The position numbers and the translations under genes were made by a program. 34,269 bases of DNA from JANQIV01 sp050117315 (GTDB lineage Bacteria; Bacteroidota; Ignavibacteria; Ignavibacteriales; Melioribacteraceae). The stretch spans positions 1 to 34,269 of the forward strand of contig JASFMY010000068.1 of assembly GCA_050117315.1 (NCBI GenBank), read 5' to 3'. The notes beneath the pieces are model-generated. The model made no database searches and had not been told where the DNA came from. It worked only from the letters and a program-made list of their open reading frames with translations. This document shows, piece by piece, positions 1 to 8,635 of this stretch (within the stretch, counting starts at the first letter, position 1; each line of letters starts with the position of its first letter).

Positions 1-166
1 CTTTTCCTCTTATTAAGTGCACATGTTTTTTCTTCAATTTATTAATTACTTTGCACTTTTTCAGGGTTTTATTCACCTATCTTATTATTTTTTAAGCTCT
101 TATTTGCTTTTCAGCAAGCCCTATTTAATTCTCTTGATAGTCTCATGTGATCGTTAAAATATTTGA

Positions 167-284
167 ATATACTTGTTGCAAATTGGTTTTGGGATTTAGT
201 TTTTATTTAGAACTCACCTAAATCCTCTCTTAAAAAGAGAGGACTTTATGGCAAAATCCCAAAACCAATTTGGCTTGTGTATAT
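167..284. repeat. Palindromic MITE/REP-like element, copy 1
   Basis: A perfect 19-bp inverted repeat (CAAATTGGTTTTGGGATTT at 179-197, its complement at 254-272) encloses an 8-bp hairpin (CCTCTCTT 224-231, AAGAGAGG 235-242). An outer ATATAC/GTATAT pair (167-172, 279-284) extends the arms after 6-nt gaps. A second copy at 16543-16631 shares the arm motif, the AACTCAC block and the inner hairpin. No coding capacity is seen. It could be a non-autonomous mobile element or a structured RNA; which one is unknown. Confidence 0.75.
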
Positions 285-471
285 TTTTGCCTCAATTTTT
301 GTCATCTTTCATGTAGAGAATTAAAAAATACTACAGAATAACAACTTACAGTCACAGAATGAAGATCTACAACGGCACATTTATTAAACGGAAATACGAC
401 TTATTAAGGAGAAAATAGCTTTATTGTTTAATAAATACCAAATGATTTAATCTTCGATACATATCAATCAA

Positions 472-520
472 AATGCACTTTACGCAAAGGGGTGTGCGGT
501 TTTTTTAAGTTCAGTGCATT
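472..520. other. Nested inverted repeat, possible structured RNA
   Basis: AATGCACT (472-479) is complementary to AGTGCATT (513-520). Inside it CGCA (483-486) pairs with TGCG (495-498), followed by a run of T at about 500-506. The inner stem is short, so as a terminator it is weak. No gene on the plus strand leads into it. Confidence 0.35.
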
Positions 521-621
521 AACCAAGTAAATAGTTTTTAATGAATTTAATTTTACGAGAATTTTTATTATAGGAAAAAGCAATTGGTATTAGAAGGTTC
601 AATGTTGGTTTTTAAAGCGGA

Positions 622-1755
622 TTAAATTTTCTTCACTGCTATAATACTTATATCATCCTCGTATTTCTTGTTTGTGTAAGCGTCAAATTCTTTTTTTATT
701 TCGTCGAGAGTATCATTCTCGTCGTTTTTGCTGCTGATGATTTTTGTGAATCCTTCAACTGCCAACTGTATCCCTTCTTCGTTACGCGCTTCAAAAATGC
801 CGTCTGTCATTAAATAAATTTCGTTTCCGGGGTTGAGTTTTAGTTCGTAATCTTTATACCGACTGATATCAAAATATCCCAATAAAATTCCGTCCGATTT
901 GATGTAATCGACTTTATCGGATTTATAAAATAACGGCAGATCGCCTGCACCGCTGTACTTTACGGTTCCGTTTTTATTCAACAGCAATACTGAAAGTGTA
1001 ATGTAAACTTCGGATATCCGTTCATCTTTAAAAACCGACTCGTTTACTTTTTCAATAATTTGTCCGGGAGAAAATTTATCGGCAGACTGGAGTATAAATC
1101 TAACAGCGCTTCTAATGTAACCTGCATATGCGATTGCAAAATAATAAGCTCCCCATTTTTTTCCCATCACATCGCCGAGAACAACGATAAGATTTTCTTC
1201 ATCTAATTGAAAGTAATCAATAAAATCACCGCCGGGGATGCCCTGGAAAGTCTGGTGCCAATGGTTTATTTCGTAGCCTTCAAAATAAGGGGGGACAGCT
1301 GGTACAAACGAAGCCTGCATACTTCCTGCAGCGGACTGAACTTCTCCAATTACCTTTTCTCTTTCTTTTTTGTAGCTTGCAATTATTGCGTTAATTTTGG
1401 CAATAACAACTTTAGTGCTTGATGTTTTTATTATGTAGTCCTGTATATCAAGGTCATAGCCTTCAAGGATGTCTTCATCGGCTCCTTTTGCAGTAAGGAA
1501 AACAAACGGGATTGTTTTGAGGAACTCGTCTTTCATCAGCTCTTTTCTAAATTCAAAACCGTCCATCTCCGGCATCATTATATCGCTTAATATTAAATCC
1601 GGCTTTACTTCCCATACTTTTTCCAAAGCTTCTTTACCGTTGGCTGCGGAACAAACTTCAAATCCTGCCCGCTTTAAATTGAATTCAAACAGTTTGATTA
1701 TATTTACTTCGTCTTCCACTAAAAGTATTTTGTTTTTCGGTTTAGAGTTTTCCAA
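622..1755 (-). CDS. Response regulator with SpoIIE/PP2C serine phosphatase output
   Basis: This protein (377 aa) joins a CheY-like receiver to an RsbU/SpoIIE-type phosphatase, a layout used to dephosphorylate STAS antagonists in response to a kinase signal. The receiver is about residues 8-125, with phospho-acceptor Asp58 in LSDIMMPEMDG. A helical linker follows, then the phosphatase from about 150 to the end. Metal-binding motifs are present: GGDF (Asp177), GDVMGK (Asp195), TDGIFEARN and the final DDISIIAV. The start is TTG with AGGAAG a few bases upstream. It lies 15 bp after the STAS gene, its likely substrate. No anti-sigma kinase of the RsbW type is seen nearby. Assignment by domain is strong; the target is inferred. 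Confidence 0.9.
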   Translation of the reverse strand: MENSKPKNKILLVEDEVNIIKLFEFNLKRAGFEVCSAANGKEALEKVWEVKPDLILSDIMMPEMDGFEFRKELMKDEFLKTIPFVFLTAKGADEDILEGYDLDIQDYIIKTSSTKVVIAKINAIIASYKKEREKVIGEVQSAAGSMQASFVPAVPPYFEGYEINHWHQTFQGIPGGDFIDYFQLDEENLIVVLGDVMGKKWGAYYFAIAYAGYIRSAVRFILQSADKFSPGQIIEKVNESVFKDERISEVYITLSVLLLNKNGTVKYSGAGDLPLFYKSDKVDYIKSDGILLGYFDISRYKDYELKLNPGNEIYLMTDGIFEARNEEGIQLAVEGFTKIISSKNDENDTLDEIKKEFDAYTNKKYEDDISIIAVKKI

Positions 1756-1770
1756 ACTACTTCCTGTTGT

Positions 1771-2109
1771 TTACTGAAAGCTTTTAATAGCTGCCTGAAG
1801 TTCATTATAAGTATCAAACACCCTGAACAGCCTTGTTAATTCAAACATTGATCTTACTGCCGGTCTGAATCCGACGAGTTTTAAATCGCCACCGACTTTT
1901 GCAACTTTTTTTAATGTGTTAACCAGTACACCCAAAAATGTTGAATCGATGAAATCACAAGCGCTCAGATCTATAATTATATTTTTATATCCCTCTTCCA
2001 TTTTATTTAGTAAGCCTGCTTTTAATTCATCAGCTTCACTCAATGTTGCACGGTCAATGTTAATTATTTCCACTAAAATATCGCCTATAATTTCTTCAAC
2101 TATATTCAT
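1771..2109 (-). CDS. STAS-domain anti-sigma factor antagonist
   Basis: A single STAS domain (112 aa, normal SpoIIAA/RsbV length). The phosphorylation loop is visible as DFIDSTFLGVL, with Ser56 the expected phospho-site. In known systems such a protein, when unphosphorylated, sequesters an anti-sigma kinase and frees a sigma factor; phosphatases of the type encoded next reactivate it. It begins one base after the sigma-54 regulator stop and is followed 15 bp later by the receiver-phosphatase, so all are probably co-translated. The cognate kinase is absent from the window. Function is inferred from the family and neighbours. Confidence 0.9.
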   Translation of the reverse strand: MNIVEEIIGDILVEIINIDRATLSEADELKAGLLNKMEEGYKNIIIDLSACDFIDSTFLGVLVNTLKKVAKVGGDLKLVGFRPAVRSMFELTRLFRVFDTYNELQAAIKSFQ

Positions 2110-2110
2110 T

Positions 2111-3496
2111 TTATTTTCCCGATCCTATGTTATATTTTTCCATTAATCTGTAAAATGTTGCTCTTCCTATTTTTAGTTTTTTAGCCGCATCTACAATATT
2201 TCCGTTCGTAGTTTTAAGGGCATGTCTTATTGCCTGTTCTTTTAGTTGTTCAAATGGAATAATGGGTGAATCTTCACCGAACAATGCAATGTTGGAAGAT
2301 AAGAACGATCTCCTATCAGAGCTTAAAACCTGAGGCGGAAGAACATCGGTTGTTATATTATCGCCGTCTTCCATAATAACACATCTTTCAATTGTGTTTT
2401 CCAGTTCTCTTACGTTGCCGGGCCAATCATAATCAAATAATAATTTTCGAACACTTTTGTTCAAACCTTTGATCTGCTTTTTGTGTTTTTCATTAAAAGC
2501 TTCAATGAAGTGGTCAATTAAAATAAGAATGTCGCTTCTTCTTTCGCGGAGCGGCGGAATGTTAATAGGGAAGGAACTTAAACGATAGTAAAGGTCTTCC
2601 CTGAATTCTTTTGCTTCAACTGCTTCTGTTAAGTCGCGGTTTGTTGCGGAAATAATTCTAACGTCGGACCGTATCTGTTCATTACCGCCGACTCTTTCGA
2701 ATGTTTTTTCCTGGATTACTCTTAATATTTTTGCCTGAAGGGACATTTCCATTTCGCCGATTTCATCTAAAAACAAGGTACCGCCGTTAGCGTGCTCAAA
2801 CTTACCTATCTTCTTTTGATATGCGCCGGTGAATGATCCTTTTTCGTGACCGAATAATTCGCTTTCCAAAAGTTCCCTCGGTATGGAGGCACAATTTACA
2901 ACCACAAACGGCGCATCCTTTCTTACCCCGTTGTAGTGAATTGCCCTTGCAATAAGTTCTTTCCCGGTTCCGCTTTCTCCGTGAATTAAAACGGTTACAT
3001 CGTTATCTAAAACTTTGTGTACCATTTTAAATACTTGCTGCATTTTATTATCCACGGAGATAATATTTTCAAAGCTGTATTCGGTTTTAATGTTATTTTC
3101 AAGCTCTTCTACTTTTCTGTGCAGTTCATAGTTTTTTAAAGCATTTTGTATTGATGTTTGCAGCCTGTTATTGTCAATAGGTTTCGGGAAGTAATCGAAG
3201 GCTCCTATTCTAATTGATTCTATAGCTACTTCTACACTGCCCTGTGCGGAGAGCATTATTACGGGCAGGTTGCCGTCGTATTGCTTGATCCTTCTTAACA
3301 CTTCATTACCGTTAATATCCGGAAGCATAATATCGAGCAGAACCAAATCCGGTTTTTCATCAAGTCTGTTTAACGCATCCATTCCTTTTTCAAAAATTTG
3401 TACTTCATAACCCCATTGATTTTTGACCCAATGTGATAACAGTTTTAAGATTGACGGTTCGTCGTCAATTATGAAAATTAATTTTTCCAAATTCAC
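2111..3496 (-). CDS. Sigma-54-dependent response regulator, NtrC family
   Basis: A 461-aa activator with receiver, AAA+ and Fis-type DNA-binding domains. The receiver has Asp55 (LLDIMLPD). The AAA+ domain begins near 145 and shows Walker A GESGTGKE (173-180), the sigma-54 contact loop as GSFTGA (220-225; usually GAFTGA) and Walker B FLDEIGE (about 242-248). A helix-turn-helix ends the protein (about 420-458). The annotated GTG overlaps the kinase stop by 4 bp (GTGA), but an AAAGGAG lies directly against it; the TTG two codons on (MEKLIFIIDDE) has better spacing and may be the true start. It is the obvious partner of the upstream kinase. Confidence 0.95.
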   Translation of the reverse strand: MNLEKLIFIIDDEPSILKLLSHWVKNQWGYEVQIFEKGMDALNRLDEKPDLVLLDIMLPDINGNEVLRRIKQYDGNLPVIMLSAQGSVEVAIESIRIGAFDYFPKPIDNNRLQTSIQNALKNYELHRKVEELENNIKTEYSFENIISVDNKMQQVFKMVHKVLDNDVTVLIHGESGTGKELIARAIHYNGVRKDAPFVVVNCASIPRELLESELFGHEKGSFTGAYQKKIGKFEHANGGTLFLDEIGEMEMSLQAKILRVIQEKTFERVGGNEQIRSDVRIISATNRDLTEAVEAKEFREDLYYRLSSFPINIPPLRERRSDILILIDHFIEAFNEKHKKQIKGLNKSVRKLLFDYDWPGNVRELENTIERCVIMEDGDNITTDVLPPQVLSSDRRSFLSSNIALFGEDSPIIPFEQLKEQAIRHALKTTNGNIVDAAKKLKIGRATFYRLMEKYNIGSGK

Positions 3497-5373
3497 TCCT
3501 TTGGTTTTTTAGGTAATTTAACAATGAATGTTGTTCCCTTATTAAACTCGCTTTTTACCTGGACCAAACCTTTGTGAGCATCAATAATTTGCTTTACAAT
3601 TGTAAGCCCTAAACCAGCACCCGGCAGTTGATTATCTTTTTGATTTACCTTCCTAAATTTATCAAAAATTTTTGGTAAATCATTTTCCCTTATTCCAATC
3701 CCGGTATCATTTATTATTATTTCAACTTCATTAAGAAAATCCTGAACAATTATTCTAACCCTGCCGTTCTTATTTGTAAACTTAATAGAATTATCAAGAA
3801 TTTTTCCAAAAGCACTGGATAGCCTTTCTTTATCGCCCTTGATAATTATTTCAGCTTCCGGAATTTCAGTGGTAAGAGTAATTTTTTTTTGTTCGGCTTG
3901 CTTTCTAAAATTCTCTGCAACATTGTTTACTATTGGAATTATATCAATATTATCAAAGTGAATGTTATCTTTATCTTCTTCAACCTTGGAAAAATCTAAA
4001 AGATCGTTTATAAATTTAGCTAACCGTTTACCTTCGGTTACTATTATATTGTTGAACTCATTTATTGTTTCGCGGGTTAACGATGTATCAGATGCTATGG
4101 TTTCGGCAAAACCAACAATTGAAGCCAACGGGGTTCTTAATTCATGAGATACATTTGAAATAAATTCATTTTTTAATTTGTTTAATTCTTCCAGAACAGA
4201 TATCTGGTGTTTTGCCCTGTCTCTTTCTATAGCATTTATTCTGTTGGCCTCAATCAGTTTTGCATTAAGTTCTTTTAATTTCATTTCATCTTTTGTTCTG
4301 GCGGTTATATCTCTGCTGATTGCGAGTATGCCGTCTATTTTATTTTCCATGATCATCGGGCTTGCTTGAATTTCGAATAAAACATTTTTCCCGAACTTAT
4401 CAATAAAAGCAGCTTCAAAGGATGTCATCTTTCCCGAGGTTAAGATTTTTTGAAATGCAAAAGCAACATCCGGCTTATTTCCTTCATCAATTAATTCCAG
4501 GAAGTGTTTGCCTATAATTTCACTTTGAATATATCCTAATGATTTGGCACCGCTTTTATTGACCGTTAAAAAGTACCCGTAATTATCAAGGGTAAATATA
4601 AAATCATTTGCAGTATCAATTAATAGTCTAAACCTTTCTTCGGATTTTTCTAACTTTTCTAAAATTTCTTTTTCTTCTGTAATGTCGAGAATAACACCGA
4701 CAATTTTTTCTATTTTACCTTGTCTAATTATCGGCGTACCTGAATGGCGAACGAACCTTTCGCAATTGTATTTATCTTTAAACTTGTATTCAACAATAGA
4801 TGATTTACCGCTGTTTAGTTCATCCAAAAAGAATCTAAAATACTCCAGATATTCGGGATATATTCTTCTTAAAACAGTAAGTTTATTCTCAAAAATTTCA
4901 TCCGGGGTAAAGCCAAATAGTTTCTCAACTGCATTAGATACAAATATAGAATCGTTACTTACCGGGCCAGTAGCGTATAAAACAGCTTCAACATTCTCTG
5001 TCGTAAATTTCAGCCAATCTTCCGTTTCTTTCTCTTTTGATATATCCTCAAAAGAAGTTATGATATAATCAAAAAAATTTTTTTTGTCTTCTTTAACAGA
5101 TTTTATCAGGTACCATTTATCATTAATTTTTCCATTTATTGTCTCGGAATTATTACTACTTTTTAATATCGAAATGAACGGGTATTGATCGAAATCAATA
5201 ATTTCATTATCACTATTATAAATTATAAACTCGGAAAGAAAACTTTCATCTGTTGTTTTATTGTCTACAAACAAATCATTGAAAGAAGTATTTGCATATA
5301 CTTTTGTTCCTTTTAAATCGGTTATTAAAACCGGCATACTAAGGTTTGATAATATGTATTCGTAATCGATCAA
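3493..5373 (-). CDS. Soluble multi-PAS sensor histidine kinase
   Basis: A 626-aa kinase with no transmembrane segment, so it should sense a cytoplasmic signal. Three PAS-like regions lie at about 3-112, 118-235 and 240-360, each of the last two ending in the DIT(E/A) type junction. A helical stretch leads to the HisKA box with His410 (NVSHELRTPLASIVGF), followed by an ATPase domain with the N box around DNSIKFTN (Asn528), NDTGIGI and GAGLGLTIV. It is first in the operon; its TGA overlaps the start of the sigma-54 regulator. The start is TTG without a clear ribosome site, so the first residues are uncertain. The ligand is unknown. Confidence 0.93.
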   Translation of the reverse strand: MIDYEYILSNLSMPVLITDLKGTKVYANTSFNDLFVDNKTTDESFLSEFIIYNSDNEIIDFDQYPFISILKSSNNSETINGKINDKWYLIKSVKEDKKNFFDYIITSFEDISKEKETEDWLKFTTENVEAVLYATGPVSNDSIFVSNAVEKLFGFTPDEIFENKLTVLRRIYPEYLEYFRFFLDELNSGKSSIVEYKFKDKYNCERFVRHSGTPIIRQGKIEKIVGVILDITEEKEILEKLEKSEERFRLLIDTANDFIFTLDNYGYFLTVNKSGAKSLGYIQSEIIGKHFLELIDEGNKPDVAFAFQKILTSGKMTSFEAAFIDKFGKNVLFEIQASPMIMENKIDGILAISRDITARTKDEMKLKELNAKLIEANRINAIERDRAKHQISVLEELNKLKNEFISNVSHELRTPLASIVGFAETIASDTSLTRETINEFNNIIVTEGKRLAKFINDLLDFSKVEEDKDNIHFDNIDIIPIVNNVAENFRKQAEQKKITLTTEIPEAEIIIKGDKERLSSAFGKILDNSIKFTNKNGRVRIIVQDFLNEVEIIINDTGIGIRENDLPKIFDKFRKVNQKDNQLPGAGLGLTIVKQIIDAHKGLVQVKSEFNKGTTFIVKLPKKPKE

Positions 5374-5443
5374 TTTTTTATTCGTAAACTATAGAACTGA
5401 AAGATAATGTTTTTGTATCAAAAATATTTGTTTAATAGATGAG

Positions 5444-5467
5444 TTATTCTAACAATTAAGAGAATAA
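5444..5467. promoter_or_regulatory. Inverted repeat in divergent promoter region
   Basis: TTATTCT (5444-5450) and AGAATAA (5461-5467) form a 7-bp inverted repeat with 10 bases between. It sits in the 150-bp gap between the minus-strand kinase operon and the plus-strand U32 gene, where both promoters must lie. It may be an operator; nothing else supports that. Confidence 0.3.
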
Positions 5468-5524
5468 TTTGTTGCCGTTTTTGTAATTTTTGACTTGAGA
5501 ATTTAACAATAAAAAATAATACGG

Positions 5525-6739
5525 ATGACAAATATAAAAAAGCCCGAACTACTTGCGCCTGCAGGTAACCGGACTATGCTTATAACTGCTGTAAAGAATG
5601 GGGCCGACGCAGTTTATCTTGGTATAGATAAACTCAATATGCGGGCAAAAGCAAGAAACTTTGAATTAAACAAACTAAGTGAAATAGTTGAATACTGTAA
5701 TAAACATAATGTTGAGGTTCATTTAACTCTTAACTCGTTGGTATTTGAAGATGATTTAAAGCAGTTGGATGAAATAATAAACAAAGCAAAAGCAGCAGAA
5801 GTAAAGTTAATTATCTGCTGGGATATGGCTGTAATTGATAAATGCATCGAACACGAAATGCCTTTTTGTGTAAGTACGCAGGCATCAATTTCAAATTCAA
5901 ATTCGGCTAATCTTTATAAAAGACTCGGTGCGCAAAGAATTGTTTTGGCAAGAGAATGCACTTTAGATAAGATAAAAGAAATAAAACAGAATACAGATAT
6001 AGAAATTGAAACATTTGTGCACGGCGCTATGTGTGTTGCCGTAAGCGGCAGATGTTTTATGAGTCATCATATTTTTAACAAAAGTGCAAACCTTGGCGAA
6101 TGTGTTCAGCCTTGCAGAAGAGAATACGAAATAAGAGATACTGAAGGCGAAGCAACATTGGTGCTTGGCGAAGATTATGTTATGTCCCCGAAAGATCTTT
6201 GTACAATCGAATTTATAGACCAATTAATCGAAGCCGGGATTGATTCTTTTAAAATTGAAGGGAGAAAAAGGAGCCCGGAATATGTCGGCAAAGTTGTATC
6301 GGTTTATAGGAAAGCAATTGATCTGTATTTTGAAAACAAGTTAACCCCTGAAGTAAAATATGAAATGTTGAAAGAATTGGAAAAGGTTTATAACAGGGGA
6401 TTCTCTTCCGGGTTTTATTTCGGTGAGCCAAGCTCAGAGGATTACGCGGTAAAATACGGCAGCCAGGCAACAACGAGAAAAATTTACGTCGGCAAGGTTG
6501 TCTCTTACTTTAAGAAAACGAACATTGTCCACCTTAAATTGGAAGCAGAAAATTTGCAAATTGGTGATAAGATTTATTTCATTGGCGAAACAACCGGAGC
6601 TGTTGAATCCGAAATAAAAGAATTGATGGTTGATGAAGAAAAGACAAATCTAGCGGAAAAAGGCTCTGAAGTTACTTTCCCTTTTGATGAAGTTTTAAGA
6701 AAGAACGATAAACTTTATAAAATTGTAGAAGTAAATTGA
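5525..6739 (+). CDS. U32 family peptidase-like protein, TrhP/YegQ-type tRNA hydroxylation
   Basis: A 404-aa member of the U32 family, whose bacterial members TrhP/YegQ are needed for prephenate-dependent 5-hydroxyuridine formation in tRNA. The N-terminal barrel opens with ELLAPAGN. The family signature runs from Glu162: ETFVHGAMC, then SGRCFMS, with Cys170, Cys177, Cys193 and Cys197 as likely Fe-S ligands. FKIEGRKRSPEYV follows, and the C-terminal beta domain begins near 320 (IYVGKVVSY). Length fits the long form. The start is ATG with no strong Shine-Dalgarno. The GH13 gene begins 12 bp downstream, so they may share a transcript although their functions do not obviously relate. Confidence 0.9.
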   Translation: MTNIKKPELLAPAGNRTMLITAVKNGADAVYLGIDKLNMRAKARNFELNKLSEIVEYCNKHNVEVHLTLNSLVFEDDLKQLDEIINKAKAAEVKLIICWDMAVIDKCIEHEMPFCVSTQASISNSNSANLYKRLGAQRIVLARECTLDKIKEIKQNTDIEIETFVHGAMCVAVSGRCFMSHHIFNKSANLGECVQPCRREYEIRDTEGEATLVLGEDYVMSPKDLCTIEFIDQLIEAGIDSFKIEGRKRSPEYVGKVVSVYRKAIDLYFENKLTPEVKYEMLKELEKVYNRGFSSGFYFGEPSSEDYAVKYGSQATTRKIYVGKVVSYFKKTNIVHLKLEAENLQIGDKIYFIGETTGAVESEIKELMVDEEKTNLAEKGSEVTFPFDEVLRKNDKLYKIVEVN

Positions 6740-6751
6740 GAATTCTTAATT

Positions 6752-8596
6752 ATGAATAACAGAATGTTTTTCTGCACTTTTGTTTTACTGTTACTTTCAA
6801 ATTTTAGTTTGGGCTTTTCAATGAAGAATAAAAAAAAATTTGTTCCGCAATGGGCAAAGAAGGTTGTTTGGTATCAAATATTTCCTGAAAGATTTAGAAA
6901 TGGTGATCCTTCAAATGATCCCACTAAAGAATCAATTTATAATTCATGGCCGCACGATAACGAATCCGATTGGCAGGTTCATCCGTGGACAAGCGATTGG
7001 TATAAATTGCAGGACTATGAAAAAAATAACGGGAAGGATATCTGGTTTAATATTCAGAGAAGGCGCTACGGCGGCGATCTACAGGGAATAATAGATAAAT
7101 TGGATTACTTAAAAGATTTGGGAATTACAGCGCTTTATTTAAATCCGATTTTTGAGTCACCGTCTCTTCATAAATACGACGGAGCAACTTATCACCATGT
7201 TGATCCGCATTTTGGACCTGATCCCGTCAACGACAAAAAAGTAGTTAAAAGCGAGACCCCCGATGATCCTTCAACATGGATATGGACAGAGGCTGATAAA
7301 TTATTTTTAAAGCTTGTAAAAGAAGTTCATAAGCGGAAAATGTTTGTGATCATTGACGGCGTGTTCAACCATATGGGACTTAATTCATGGGCATTCAAAG
7401 ATGTAGTTAAAAATCAAAAAGAATCTAATTACGCAGATTGGTTTAAAATAAAATCATGGGATGATACGGCAAAAGGAACAAAGTTTGATTATATAGGATG
7501 GTACGGCGTTCGCGAATTGCCGGAATTAAAACAAGGTAAGAACGGAATTGTAGACGGACCGAAGAAATATATTTTTGATGCCACAAAAAGATGGATGGAT
7601 CCGAACGGAGACGGGAATGTTTCAGACGGCATTGACGGCTGGAGGCTCGATGTTGCTTTTATGGTGAAGCACGGATTCTGGAAAGACTGGCGTAAACATG
7701 TTAAATCTATTAACCCTAATGCATACATTACTGCTGAAATTATTGATTCGATTGAAACAAACAAACCTTACTTGATGGGCGACGAATTTGATGCTGTAAT
7801 GAATTACAATTTTGCTTTCAGTTGTGCCGATTATTTTATAAGCGATAAAACCAGGATAAAGACTTCGGAGTTTGATGAACAATTGGAAGTATTGCGTAAC
7901 GCTTACCCGGAAGGTGTTTCTTATGTAATGCAGAATTTGTTTGACAGTCACGACTCAAACAGGCTGCTTTCACATATTGTGAATAAAGATTTTCATTCTT
8001 ACAGGGATTGGGAAAATTATTTCGGTAAATCAAAGGGAGAGAACAAAAATTATAAAACCCGCAAACCTTCAGACGAAGATATTAAAATGATGAAATTGAT
8101 GGTAATTTTTCAAATGACATATCTAGGTGCGCCGATGATTTATTACGGTGATGAAGTTGGAATGTGGGGTGCAAACGATCCTTGCTGTAGAAAACCGATG
8201 CTGTGGGAAGATTTGAATTACAAAGATGAAGTTTATCTCCCGGATCAAACAAAAAGAAAGACTACAGATGCTGTTAACGTTAATAAAGATATTTTTAATC
8301 ACTACAAAAAATTAATTCACATCAGGAACAACAGCACTGCTCTACAGCTTGGAGATTATAAAACCCTTTTAATTGATGATGAAAAAGAGATTTTGGTTTT
8401 CGAAAGGAACTACGAAGGTCAAAAAAATATTATTGCTATAAATAAAAGTAACGTTGAACAGAAAGTGGAAATCGTAAAAGATGAGCAAAATAATTTTGTT
8501 GACGTTTTAAATGGTGGAAAAAAACTATACACAGGCAGTAAATTAAAATTTAATCTAAAACCCAAATGGGCAAGAATTTTTGCAACTCAGATTTGA
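6752..8596 (+). CDS. Secreted GH13 alpha-glucan hydrolase (neopullulanase/cyclomaltodextrinase-like)
   Basis: A 614-aa glycoside hydrolase of family 13, acting on alpha-1,4-glucans such as starch or maltodextrin. A hydrophobic leader (about 5-22) points to export to the periplasm or surface. All conserved regions are present: DGVFNH (about 202-207), nucleophile Asp300 in GWRLDVAF, acid/base Glu329 in ITAEIID, and His400-Asp401 in LFDSHDSNR. The stretch YYGDEVGMWG and a C-terminal beta domain complete it. Closest activity is probably neopullulanase or alpha-amylase; substrate specificity cannot be read from sequence alone. The stop codon lies inside a perfect 31-base palindrome (8580-8610), probably its terminator. 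Confidence 0.9.
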   Translation: MNNRMFFCTFVLLLLSNFSLGFSMKNKKKFVPQWAKKVVWYQIFPERFRNGDPSNDPTKESIYNSWPHDNESDWQVHPWTSDWYKLQDYEKNNGKDIWFNIQRRRYGGDLQGIIDKLDYLKDLGITALYLNPIFESPSLHKYDGATYHHVDPHFGPDPVNDKKVVKSETPDDPSTWIWTEADKLFLKLVKEVHKRKMFVIIDGVFNHMGLNSWAFKDVVKNQKESNYADWFKIKSWDDTAKGTKFDYIGWYGVRELPELKQGKNGIVDGPKKYIFDATKRWMDPNGDGNVSDGIDGWRLDVAFMVKHGFWKDWRKHVKSINPNAYITAEIIDSIETNKPYLMGDEFDAVMNYNFAFSCADYFISDKTRIKTSEFDEQLEVLRNAYPEGVSYVMQNLFDSHDSNRLLSHIVNKDFHSYRDWENYFGKSKGENKNYKTRKPSDEDIKMMKLMVIFQMTYLGAPMIYYGDEVGMWGANDPCCRKPMLWEDLNYKDEVYLPDQTKRKTTDAVNVNKDIFNHYKKLIHIRNNSTALQLGDYKTLLIDDEKEILVFERNYEGQKNIIAINKSNVEQKVEIVKDEQNNFVDVLNGGKKLYTGSKLKFNLKPKWARIFATQI

Positions 8597-8610
8597 AATC
8601 TGAGTTGCAA
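8580..8610. terminator. Perfect 15-bp palindrome over the GH13 stop codon
   Basis: TTGCAACTCAGATTT (8580-8594) and its exact complement (8596-8610) are separated by one base. The last five codons and the stop of the GH13 gene form the left arm. The minus strand has A-rich sequence beyond it and neither side has a long T run, so it is not a textbook intrinsic terminator. Its place between convergent genes still suggests transcript ending or 3' end protection. Confidence 0.6.
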
Positions 8611-8635
8611 TCTTACACTCCTATGTCTTGAATGC

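Larger units (their letters stand above)
1..621. other. Intergenic left edge, no gene seen
   Basis: No credible coding region is visible on either strand. The stretch is AT-rich and holds a palindromic repeat at 167-284 and a nested hairpin at 472-520, both listed separately. The signalling operon on the minus strand ends at 622, so this is its downstream flank. Confidence 0.7.

Noticed and set aside
5486..5520. TTGACT followed by AT-rich bases as the U32 promoter
   Set aside because: The matching -10 element is poor and would lie almost on the start codon; promoter rules for this lineage are uncertain.
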